Translations under genes and position numbers: made by a program
The notes under the pieces: generated by a model
What the model saw: only the letters and a program-made list of their open reading frames with translations
Databases searched by the model: none
What the model was told of the DNA's origin: nothing
Assembly (NCBI GenBank): GCA_030638105.1
Contig: DAOWFF010000074.1
Coordinates: 1 to 11,600, forward strand
Length of the DNA: 11,600 bases
Reading direction: 5' to 3'
Source of the DNA: an archaeon
Lineage (GTDB): Archaea > Nanobdellota > Nanobdellia > Pacearchaeales > GW2011-AR1
Shown: positions 6,478 to 11,600 of the stretch, in pieces
Position numbering within the stretch: position 1 is the first letter of the stretch
Layout: each line of letters starts with the position of its first letter

Positions 6478-6855
6478 ATGAAAAAAGAAATAGTTGATTT
6501 TGCGGATTGGGACAAACTTGATTTAAGAGTGGGGAAAATTCTTGAAGTGGAAGAAATTGAAGGGGCAGACAAACTTTACAAATTAATAGTTGATGTCGGA
6601 GAAAAAAGAACTGTTTGTGCGGGGTTGAAACAATATTATTCTAAAAAGGAATTGTTGGGAAAGCAAGTAATTTTATTTGTTAATCTTGCTCCGCGGAAAT
6701 TAAGAGGAATTGAAAGCCAGGGAATGATTTTGGCTTGTGTAAGTGCACCCAAGGGTGTACCCTCTGTGAAAGGAGATATAAACACAGAGGGTAAAACCAA
6801 AGTCAAATTAATTATTCCTGATGAAGATATTGAAGTCGGGAGTAAGATAAGGTAA
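6478..6855 (+). CDS. Stand-alone tRNA-binding domain (MetRS C-terminal/beta-type subunit)
   Basis: The 125-residue protein is an OB-fold tRNA-binding domain of the EMAPII/Arc1p/Trbp111 type. Signature segments are DKLDLRVGKILEVEEIEGADKLYKL (about 15-39), the VCAGLKQYY turn, NLAPRKLRGIESQGMILA (about 75-92), and the closing IPDEDIEVGSKI. In many bacteria this domain is fused to the C-terminus of MetRS, where it dimerises the enzyme and binds the tRNA elbow. Here it likely acts in trans with the truncated MetRS at 4546-5937. Compared with E. coli MetRS, about 16 extra residues (APKGVPSVKGDINTEGK region) occur between MILAC and the last strand, and this DNA contains a perfect 11-base inverted repeat. 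It has its own TATA box; its stop codon touches the TATA box of the next gene. Confidence 0.9.
   Translation: MKKEIVDFADWDKLDLRVGKILEVEEIEGADKLYKLIVDVGEKRTVCAGLKQYYSKKELLGKQVILFVNLAPRKLRGIESQGMILACVSAPKGVPSVKGDINTEGKTKVKLIIPDEDIEVGSKIR
6746..6793 (+). repeat. Palindromic segment inside the tRNA-binding-domain gene
   Basis: TACCCTCTGTG at 6758-6768 is perfectly complementary to CACAGAGGGTA at 6783-6793 (11 pairs, 14-base loop). It is directly preceded by a second palindrome, CACCC 6746-6750 with GGGTG 6753-6757. The whole 48-base segment coincides with the extra residues this protein has relative to E. coli MetRS. Confidence 0.7.
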
Positions 6856-6856
6856 T

Positions 6857-6864
6857 TTTAAAAA
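6857..6864 (+). promoter_or_regulatory. TATA box of the pilin-like gene
   Basis: TTTAAAAA centred about 25 bases before the ATG at 6886, just after the stop codon of the tRNA-binding-domain gene. The spacing favours ATG 6886 over the TTG six bases upstream. Confidence 0.5.
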
Positions 6865-6885
6865 CTTCTTTTCCTTTATTTGTTT

Positions 6886-7956
6886 ATGGAAAACAAAAGA
6901 GCTCTGTCTGGCGTCGTAACAACTTTGATAATAATTCTTTTAGTAATCGTGGCTGCTGGAATTGTCTGGGCAGTTGTTGAGAATATGCTTTCGGAAGGAA
7001 CAGAAGAAATCTCTCTCGGAAAATTTACAATTAATTTTGAAATTGAAAAAGTTACTGTTGCTGAAAACAGCGTTGATGTTAAAGTAAAAAGAAATCCAGG
7101 AGAAGGCGAGATATCTGGGATAAATTTTATTATCAGCGACGGCGTGAATTCAGAAGTCATTGAAAAACCGACGACAATTCAGCAACTAGGAGAGCAAACA
7201 TTTACTTTGGATTATTCTGGTTTAGTAAAAGAAATTTCTATTGTCCCTGTTTTCAAATCAGAAAGCGGGAAAGAACAAGTTGGGAACGAGGTCGATAAAT
7301 TTGAATTTTCTAATAAACAAATTATAGAAAATCTTGGAGCAGTTTCTTGGTGGAGATTTGAAGGAAATGCCAACGATGAAGTTGGGGGAAATCATGGAAC
7401 TAAATTTGGAGAAGTTGATTGCAATGTTGAAGGTAAATTTGGAAAGGCGTGTAGTTTTGATGGAATTAGTGGTTATGTAAATGTGCCAAATATTGATAAG
7501 GAATTAGATTTAAATGAATATACAATTTCTTTTTGGGCTAAATTAGAAAATGATTATAGTGATCCTTCCACAGAATATGTGTTTATTTCTAATTCAAATT
7601 ATCACCAAAATTATGAATTCCAATTAAGAAATGGTTGTGCGTATTTTAATTACAGAAATCCAGAAATTCAGGAAGGTTATACTGAAGATTGCCGTTTAAC
7701 TATTGTTAACAAATTTGCCCATTATGTGTGGGTTTCTAAAAATGATGGAACAAATATCCTGTATTTAAATAAAGAAGAAATATACAGAGAGGTTCACAAT
7801 CCTGGAGATCATAATCCAAATTCTCATGGAATTTTGTATATTGGCAAAAGATATGATGGTTCAAATTTTCCAGGAATAATAGACGAACCAATGATTTTTA
7901 ACAAAGCATTAACAGAAGAACAAGTTAAAGCATTATATGAATTAAATTTAAATTAA
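6886..7956 (+). CDS. Pilin-like protein with class III signal peptide and C-terminal LamG/jellyroll domain
   Basis: The protein (356 residues from ATG 6886) begins MENKRALSGVVTTL followed by a long hydrophobic stretch (IIILLVIVAAGIVWAVV). This is a class III signal peptide as in archaeal type IV pilins and archaellins, where a prepilin peptidase cuts after the short basic leader, probably next to A6. Residues about 40-145 form a beta-rich spacer. Residues about 150-355 read as a LamG-like concanavalin A jellyroll: VSWWRFEGNANDEVGG, then GKACSFDGISGYVNVP, YTISFWAKL, and GIIDEPMIFNKALTEEQVKALYE are all typical repeats of this fold. Family knowledge suggests a surface-displayed carbohydrate- or protein-binding domain carried by a pilin stalk or anchored singly in the membrane; adhesion to a host or partner cell is inference. 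It converges with minD, 9 bases apart. Confidence 0.82.
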   Translation: MENKRALSGVVTTLIIILLVIVAAGIVWAVVENMLSEGTEEISLGKFTINFEIEKVTVAENSVDVKVKRNPGEGEISGINFIISDGVNSEVIEKPTTIQQLGEQTFTLDYSGLVKEISIVPVFKSESGKEQVGNEVDKFEFSNKQIIENLGAVSWWRFEGNANDEVGGNHGTKFGEVDCNVEGKFGKACSFDGISGYVNVPNIDKELDLNEYTISFWAKLENDYSDPSTEYVFISNSNYHQNYEFQLRNGCAYFNYRNPEIQEGYTEDCRLTIVNKFAHYVWVSKNDGTNILYLNKEEIYREVHNPGDHNPNSHGILYIGKRYDGSNFPGIIDEPMIFNKALTEEQVKALYELNLN

Positions 7957-7965
7957 TCAGTGATT

Positions 7966-8736
7966 TCATAAACCCAACTTTTCAAGAATTCTTTTTACAA
8001 GTTTTTCTTTGTCTTTATCTGAATCATATTCTATATCCAGAATTTTTGCAGCAATTTCTTTGTAAGCCCTTGAGGACTTGCTTTTGGGATAAACATGAAC
8101 AACAGCGTCTTTTTCGTTCAAGGATTTTTTAACTGCAATATCTTCTGGGACCATTCCTAAAATTGGTGTCTCCAACATTTCTTTAACTGTTTCGGACTGC
8201 ATTTCTATTTTGTCTTTTTTTACACGAGTTATGATAATTCCTAAGACGGATTTTTTTAATTGTTCTGCAAGTTTAATTGTTTTCAAGGCATCAGTGATGG
8301 CGGGCATTTCTGGATTTGTAACAACGATTAATTCGTCAGCCATTTCAATAGCAGAAACTGCTTCATCGCCGAGACCAGCAGCACTGTCCACGATAATGTA
8401 CTCTGAAATTTTTTTAAAATCATTTTTGAAATTTTTTATTTCTCCAGATTTTATTTTTCCAAGTTCTTTTATTGATAAAGAAGATGGGATAATTTTCATT
8501 CCTGATTTGTGTTCGTAAATCGCTTCAAAGACATCTGCTTTTTTTAGAAGAACGTGGTTTAAATTTACTGGAACTTCTGGAGAATTCAAATGAATCCCGA
8601 CATTCGGTGTTGACAAATTCCCGTCAATTACAAGAACATCTTTTCCAAAATAATTTATGGCTGCACCAAGATTGATTGCTGTGCTGGTTTTACCAACGCC
8701 TCCTTTTCCAGATGTTATAACAAAAACTTTTGACAT
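7966..8736 (-). CDS. MinD/ParA-family deviant Walker A ATPase
   Basis: The 256-residue protein has the deviant Walker A motif GKGGVGKTS (10-18; K11 and K16 as in MinD/ParA), an A'-type motif VLVIDGNLSTPNVG with D38, and Walker B YIIVDSAAGLGDEA with D117. These ATPases dimerise around ATP on membranes or DNA to position or segregate cell components. The last residues (KEKLVKRILEKLGL) could form a short amphipathic helix like the MinD membrane-targeting tail, favouring a MinD-type role over a DNA-partition ATPase. No ParB, MinE or MinC gene lies in the window, so the cargo is unknown. It follows a same-strand hypothetical gene by 46 bases and may share its transcript, although the gap is AT-rich enough for a promoter. 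Confidence 0.9.
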   Translation of the reverse strand: MSKVFVITSGKGGVGKTSTAINLGAAINYFGKDVLVIDGNLSTPNVGIHLNSPEVPVNLNHVLLKKADVFEAIYEHKSGMKIIPSSLSIKELGKIKSGEIKNFKNDFKKISEYIIVDSAAGLGDEAVSAIEMADELIVVTNPEMPAITDALKTIKLAEQLKKSVLGIIITRVKKDKIEMQSETVKEMLETPILGMVPEDIAVKKSLNEKDAVVHVYPKSKSSRAYKEIAAKILDIEYDSDKDKEKLVKRILEKLGL

Positions 8737-8782
8737 TTTAAATCATGTAGAATGTTTAATTGTAATTTAACTAAATTCCTCG

Positions 8783-9223
8783 CTATGATATAAGAAATTG
8801 CTTTGAAGTGCTTATAAACTTTTCTAACATCTCGGCGTAAATTTTAAGTTGAACTAAATTTATATCTATTTCTTTTCCTCTGTAAAAAACTTTTAAATTA
8901 ACGTTTTTTCTAAATTCTCCGATTCTTTCTGTTCTTAAATCCCTAATTTTCCTGAACATTTCATACAAATCAATGACTTTTAAAAAGTCCGGATCTTTTT
9001 TGAATAATTTTCTTATTTGTTCTATTTTTCCAACAGGATTTGAAGAAACTGAAGCGACCTTTTTTTTCTTTTTAGCATGTTTTAGAATTTCATCAATGCA
9101 GGTCTCAATCATTTTGCTCCACCTCAAAATAAGATTTGTGATGACATCGCAGGTTTTGGTGTATTTCAAACTAACATAAAGGAGATGGTCTGCACTAATT
9201 TTTTCTTTAATTATTTCTTCCAT
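8783..9223 (-). CDS. Hypothetical all-helical protein upstream of minD
   Basis: The 146-residue protein has no domain I can name with confidence; it resembles uncharacterised proteins I associate with DPANN archaea. The predicted layout is a long N-terminal amphipathic helix (ISADHLLYVSLKYTKTCDVI, continuing to about 44), a lysine-rich linker (HAKKKKKVASVSSN), helices around IEQIRKLFKKD and LYEMFRKIRDLRTERIGEF, a short beta-like VNLKVFYRGKEIDIN, and a C-terminal helix. This topology is loosely like HEPN-fold proteins, but the RX4-6H catalytic motif is absent, so nuclease activity is not supported. Soluble, basic, no signal peptide. It lies 46 bases upstream of minD on the same strand, so a shared role is possible but unproven. 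Confidence 0.7.
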   Translation of the reverse strand: MEEIIKEKISADHLLYVSLKYTKTCDVITNLILRWSKMIETCIDEILKHAKKKKKVASVSSNPVGKIEQIRKLFKKDPDFLKVIDLYEMFRKIRDLRTERIGEFRKNVNLKVFYRGKEIDINLVQLKIYAEMLEKFISTSKQFLIS

Positions 9224-9312
9224 TTTAATTTCCAGAAGTATAATTTATTAAGAATAACGGGTTTTTATATGTATGTTCGGAAGTTTTTTCATTAGAAAAA
9301 ATAACAAAGATT

Positions 9313-9320
9313 ATTTAAAT
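9313..9320 (+). promoter_or_regulatory. TATA box of the small membrane protein gene
   Basis: ATTTAAAT centred about 25 bases before the ATG at 9341, implying a leaderless transcript. Confidence 0.5.
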
Positions 9321-9340
9321 AAAGTTTTATTAGTTAAAAT

Positions 9341-9688
9341 ATGAAATCTTGGTTAAAAGGAGGGATTATTGGATTGGTTGTGGGAGTTGTTTTAGCTATT
9401 CCTTCTATTGTATGTGGGCTTTCATGTGGTAGAGGTGAAGATTGTATGGGATGTTTGATTTTTGCACCGCTTTTACTCCCTGCTTTACCTATGATATTTA
9501 TTTTTGGAGAGATTTTTAGCTATTTTTTAGGACCTGCAATGTCCAGTTCGGATGTTCTAGGTATATCTTATTTTATCTTTATTTCCATATCTTATTTAAT
9601 TTTGTATTTTTTAATTGGAGTATTAATCAGTTGGATAATTAAAAGAAGAAAATCAAGAAGAAATAAACAACCCTTAACTCAACTCTAA
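9341..9688 (+). CDS. Small membrane protein with a four-cysteine loop
   Basis: This 115-residue protein is not assigned to a family. Three hydrophobic segments are visible: about 7-27 (GGIIGLVVGVVLAIPSIVCG), about 38-62 (CLIFAPLLLPALPMIFIFGE) and about 76-100 (SYFIFISISYLILYFLIGVL), then a strongly basic tail (KRRKSRRNK) that should be cytoplasmic. The loop between the first two carries C25, C29, C35 and C38 (CGLSCGRGEDCMGC), which could bind a metal or form disulfides outside the cell. The hydrophobic pattern, the preceding TATA box and a start that follows it at 25 bases support a real gene. Its last 15 bases overlap the end of the NAC gene on the opposite strand. Confidence 0.65.
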   Translation: MKSWLKGGIIGLVVGVVLAIPSIVCGLSCGRGEDCMGCLIFAPLLLPALPMIFIFGEIFSYFLGPAMSSSDVLGISYFIFISISYLILYFLIGVLISWIIKRRKSRRNKQPLTQL

Positions 9689-10003
9689 AATACTCTCAGC
9701 CAAATCGGCAGTTTTTTTTAAAGATTCTTTGGCCTCTTCCTCTGACTTCCCTGTTTTTTCAACAACTGTCTGAATATCTTCTTCAGAAATTCCAACTTCT
9801 GCACCTTGTTCTAAAATTTCTCCAGAAATCTGAAAACTTTCCTGCCCCTGCATTTTCACTTTTGTAACAGAAGGGCTTTCAATTATTATTTTGCTGTTGT
9901 CTGTTTTCTCAATTACAACTCTTGAAGCAGAAATCTCGTCCTGACTAATTCCCATTTGTTTCATAACTGCCTGCATTTTTTTTGGATTTAAATTCGGAAA
10001 CAT
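9674..10003 (-). CDS. nac: Nascent polypeptide-associated complex protein, archaeal alpha type
   Basis: Archaeal NAC forms a homodimer at the ribosomal exit tunnel and contacts emerging nascent chains. The 109-residue protein begins with the family's typical MFPNLNPKKMQAVMKQMGI, continues with the NAC beta domain (about 22-62; IIIESPSVTKVKMQGQESFQISG), and ends with a UBA three-helix domain (about 70-109; VGISEEDIQTVVEKTGKSEE, then AKESLKKTADLAESILEL). Length and layout match the archaeal family. Its ATG follows the sec61-beta stop by a single base, so the pair almost certainly forms one mRNA; a GGGGG stretch about 13 bases upstream is at best a weak ribosome-binding site, so coupled translation is likely. 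Converges with and overlaps the small membrane protein gene. Confidence 0.95.
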   Translation of the reverse strand: MFPNLNPKKMQAVMKQMGISQDEISASRVVIEKTDNSKIIIESPSVTKVKMQGQESFQISGEILEQGAEVGISEEDIQTVVEKTGKSEEEAKESLKKTADLAESILELS

Positions 10004-10004
10004 T

Positions 10005-10160
10005 TTACTTAAAAAACACCCCCAAAGAAATTCTGAATAGAATTATTAAAATTATGAATGTAATTACGTGAGTTGGTTTTAAATTGAATTTGCTTGAATA
10101 TTCTTCTTTGAATCGCATTAATCCGCCAAACCCAGAGGGTAAATTTATATTGTCTGCCAT
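10005..10160 (-). CDS. Sec61-beta subunit of the preprotein translocon
   Basis: This 51-codon gene is easy to miss. The protein starts MADNINLPSGFGGLMRFKEE, continues YSSKFNLKPTHVI and ends with one membrane helix (about 31-49, HVITFIILIILFRISLGVFF). The LPSGxGGLMR segment, a short cytosolic N-terminus and the K-x-K-P-x-H/x-V entry into a single C-terminal helix are the archaeal Sec61-beta (SecG-position) signature. Sec61-beta is the small peripheral subunit of the SecYE channel in the plasma membrane. A TATA box lies 26 bases before the ATG. The stop codon is one base from the NAC start, linking a ribosome-exit chaperone with a translocon subunit in one transcription unit. Confidence 0.88.
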   Translation of the reverse strand: MADNINLPSGFGGLMRFKEEYSSKFNLKPTHVITFIILIILFRISLGVFFK

Positions 10161-10181
10161 GAGAAATCAAAAGACAGATAG

Positions 10182-10190
10182 TTTTTAAAA
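10182..10190 (-). promoter_or_regulatory. TATA box of the sec61-beta/nac operon
   Basis: TTTTAAAAA on the minus strand, centred about 26 bases before the sec61-beta ATG at 10160. It supports transcription of this very short gene from its own start. Confidence 0.6.
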
Positions 10191-10238
10191 GTTGTTGTGA
10201 GTTGTTTGTTTTATATTACTTAAAATTTAACAAGAATT

Positions 10239-10262
10239 GGGATAGAAAAGTTTAAATATCCC
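10239..10262 (+). promoter_or_regulatory. Inverted repeat around the TATA box of the MNT/HEPN operon
   Basis: GGGATA 10239-10244 and TATCCC 10257-10262 are perfect complements flanking a 12-base spacer that contains the TATA-like TTTAAATA (10251-10258, overlapping the right arm). A repressor bound here would block TBP. The encoded antitoxin-like protein has an N-terminal helix-turn-helix, so autoregulation is plausible (inference). Confidence 0.45.
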
Positions 10263-10268
10263 TAAAAG

Positions 10269-10284
10269 GAGATAGTATCATCTC
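10269..10284 (+). promoter_or_regulatory. Second inverted repeat at the expected transcription start
   Basis: GAGAT 10269-10273 and ATCTC 10280-10284 flank AGTATC, immediately before the ATG at 10288 and about 26 bases downstream of the TATA centre. It could be an operator half or chance; GGAG at 10268-10271 could also be a Shine-Dalgarno if transcription starts further upstream. Confidence 0.3.
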
Positions 10285-10287
10285 AAA

Positions 10288-10899
10288 ATGGCAGAAATCA
10301 CAAAAAACGAATTTGAAATTTTAAATTTGTACAGAAAAGATATTTTTTTAGAAGCAACTATAATGAAAATTATGAACAAACTATCTAAGAAATCGTATCA
10401 AAGGATATATGAATCTGTAAAAGAGCTTGAAAAAAAGAAAATTTTAAAGACGGAAAAATTCGGCAATTCTAATAAAGTAACTTTAAATCTTTCCCAAGAG
10501 AGTATTGTTTATTTATCTTTTTTAGAAGAAAAAGAATCTTTGTCTAAAAAAATTCCAAATATTGAAAAAATCTTTGCGGTTAAAGAAATAGAAGACGATA
10601 TCATCTTTGTTACAGGTAGTTATGTAAAAAATAGGCAAACAAAAAACTCCGACATTGATTTGGTTATTATTACAAATGAAAAAGAAGTTGCCAAGCAGAA
10701 ACTTTTAGATACCCTAACTTCTCTTTTAAAACCAGAATTTCATAATATTGTAATTAATCAAAAAGATTTTTTAGAAATGCTAAAATCAGAAGAAGAAAAT
10801 TTTGGAAAGGAAATATTCAAAAACCATCAAATCTTAAGAAATACAAACAAGTATTATCTATTGATAAAAAAAGCAATTAAAAATGGATTCAGAAACTAA
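10288..10899 (+). CDS. wHTH-fused minimal nucleotidyltransferase (MNT antitoxin-like)
   Basis: The 203-residue protein joins an N-terminal winged helix-turn-helix (about 5-68; KKSYQRIYESVKELEKKKIL is the recognition-helix region, GNSNKVTLNLS the wing) to a minimal nucleotidyltransferase of the MNT/MntA class. The NTase motif is exact: G110-S111-x10-D122-x-D124 (GSYVKNRQTKNSDIDL). The third acidic position expected on a later strand seems to be Asn or absent (HNIVINQKDF, about 152-161), which may weaken activity. In characterised MNT/HEPN systems the MNT protein modifies its HEPN partner with AMP and neutralises it. The stop overlaps the HEPN gene start by 17 bases. The fused wHTH suggests it also represses its own promoter, where inverted repeats are visible. 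Good family confidence; activity untested. Confidence 0.85.
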   Translation: MAEITKNEFEILNLYRKDIFLEATIMKIMNKLSKKSYQRIYESVKELEKKKILKTEKFGNSNKVTLNLSQESIVYLSFLEEKESLSKKIPNIEKIFAVKEIEDDIIFVTGSYVKNRQTKNSDIDLVIITNEKEVAKQKLLDTLTSLLKPEFHNIVINQKDFLEMLKSEEENFGKEIFKNHQILRNTNKYYLLIKKAIKNGFRN

Positions 10900-11359
10900 A
10901 CTTTATTTAAATCGTGCAGAGGATGAATATCTTCTGGCAACAAAGGACTTGGATTTGTCCACGAAAAAAGAAGTCAAATCATTTTTTGGTATTCCCGAAG
11001 ATAAAACATTTTATAATTCAGTTATTTCTCATTGTTATTATTCTATTTTTTATTGTGCAAAGGCGTATTTATTGTGCAAGGGGATAAAAACAAGAGTTCC
11101 AGAAGAGCATAAAAAAACCTATGAAGAATTTAAAAAATTTGTAGTGAGTAATGTTTTGAACAAAGAATTTCTAAAGATTTATGAAGATGCTTTAAACAAA
11201 GCAGAATCTTTACTTAAAATTTTCTTTTATGAAAAAAGAAAAAGAGGGAGATTTGTTTACAATATAAAAGCAGAATCTAATTTTTTCTTTGCAAAAGAAT
11301 CATTACAAAATTCAAGAAAATTTGTATCATCAATTAAATCTATTTTAGAATTAAAATGA
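10883..11359 (+). CDS. HEPN-domain protein (toxin-like partner of the MNT protein)
   Basis: The 158-residue all-helical protein fits HEPN (UPF0332-like) families: N-terminal YLNRAEDEYLLA, a central SVISHCYYSIFYCAKAYLL helix (compare AAYYAMFHAARALL in relatives), and a C-terminal NFFFAKESLQNSRKFVSSI helix. A candidate catalytic RX4H motif is R71-VPEE-H76. In HEPN RNases this pair cleaves RNA, and in the MNT/HEPN systems a nearby Tyr (RX4HXY) receives AMP. Here the nearest downstream Tyr is Y80, three residues after the His spacer rather than one. The start overlaps the MNT gene by 17 bases, and the stop TGA overlaps the ValRS ATG (ATGA), so all three genes look translationally coupled. A non-toxic, regulatory or tRNA-related role is an alternative. 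Confidence 0.8.
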   Translation: MDSETKLYLNRAEDEYLLATKDLDLSTKKEVKSFFGIPEDKTFYNSVISHCYYSIFYCAKAYLLCKGIKTRVPEEHKKTYEEFKKFVVSNVLNKEFLKIYEDALNKAESLLKIFFYEKRKRGRFVYNIKAESNFFFAKESLQNSRKFVSSIKSILELK

Positions 11360-11600
11360 AAGAAAATCTGGTTCAGAAAAGAGAAGAAAAGATCAGGAAA
11401 TTTTGGGAGAAAGAAAAAATTTACAAATTTGATTTGAATTCAGACAAGGAAATTTTTTCAGTTGATACGCCCCCGCCGACGATTTCTGGAAAATTGCATA
11501 TGGGGCATGCTCTTGGGGACTCGCAACAGGATTTTTTTGTGAGATACAAACGAATGCAAGGTTTTAATGTTCTGAATCCTTTTGGGACTGATAACAACGG
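11356..11600 (+). CDS. valS: Valyl-tRNA synthetase, N-terminal part (runs off the window)
   Basis: Class I aminoacyl-tRNA synthetase that charges tRNA-Val. Eighty-one codons are present. The N-terminal helix (KREEKIRKFWEKEKIYKFD) is followed by the synthetase signature SVDTPPPTISGKLHMGHALG, with the HIGH-type motif HMGH at 48-51; the VDTPPPT context is diagnostic for ValRS over IleRS and LeuRS. The sequence ends in NPFGTDNNG, matching the PxGxDxNG segment of the family. The ATG at 11356 shares bases with the TGA of the HEPN gene, and no separate promoter is visible within the HEPN coding end, so valS is probably transcribed at least in part from the MNT/HEPN promoter. Confidence 0.93.
   Translation, partial: MKENLVQKREEKIRKFWEKEKIYKFDLNSDKEIFSVDTPPPTISGKLHMGHALGDSQQDFFVRYKRMQGFNVLNPFGTDNN

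Noticed and set aside
6880..6885. TTG at 6880 as the start of the pilin-like gene
   Set aside because: ATG 6886 is the better start: it gives the typical short basic leader of class III signal peptides and lies 25 bases from a TATA box.
10133..10143. Shared 11-mer CAGAGGGTAAA between the tRNA-binding-domain palindrome (6785-6795) and sec61-beta
   Set aside because: In sec61-beta the bases encode the conserved LPSG motif on the opposite strand and there is no palindrome, so coincidence is the simplest reading.

Overview
The window looks like a piece of an AT-rich archaeal chromosome, most likely from a small-genome DPANN lineage (Pacearchaeota/Woesearchaeota-like; the lineage is inference). 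The archaeal markers are replication factor C large subunit, an archaeal-type NAC protein, a Sec61-beta homolog, a class III (type IV pilin-like) signal peptide, and TATA boxes centred about 25 bases before many start codons, which implies mostly leaderless mRNAs.

Layout. 1-1394: the end of an upstream frame, then rfcL with an unusual hairpin-rich N-terminal extension. 1395-1721: a 327-base gap holding a relatively GC-rich, highly foldable segment that looks like a structured RNA gene I cannot name. 1722-3042: an AlaE-like exporter, convergent with a zinc-ribbon/Hsp20-like protein. 3082-6855: an MFS transporter, a divergent methionyl-tRNA synthetase of bacterial type, a hypothetical gene on the other strand, and a free-standing tRNA-binding domain that normally forms the C-terminus of MetRS. 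6886-9223: a pilin-like LamG surface protein, convergent with a MinD/ParA ATPase and a helical hypothetical protein. 9341-10160: a small membrane protein, convergent with a Sec61-beta/NAC gene pair; sec61-beta is only 51 codons. 10288-11600: a wHTH-nucleotidyltransferase/HEPN toxin-antitoxin-type pair whose toxin stop codon overlaps the start of valyl-tRNA synthetase, which runs off the end.

How the genes fit together. Most are housekeeping genes for replication (clamp loading), translation (MetRS in two parts, ValRS) and protein biogenesis (NAC and Sec61-beta, probably one mRNA). Mixed in are envelope functions (two transporters, a pilin-like lectin-domain protein, a small membrane protein) and a putative MNT/HEPN module. 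The features most worth a second look are the unnamed structured RNA candidate, two places where strong palindromes coincide with extra in-frame protein sequence (RfcL N-terminus and the tRNA-binding protein), the bacterial-type split MetRS, and the HEPN/MNT module apparently co-transcribed with valS.
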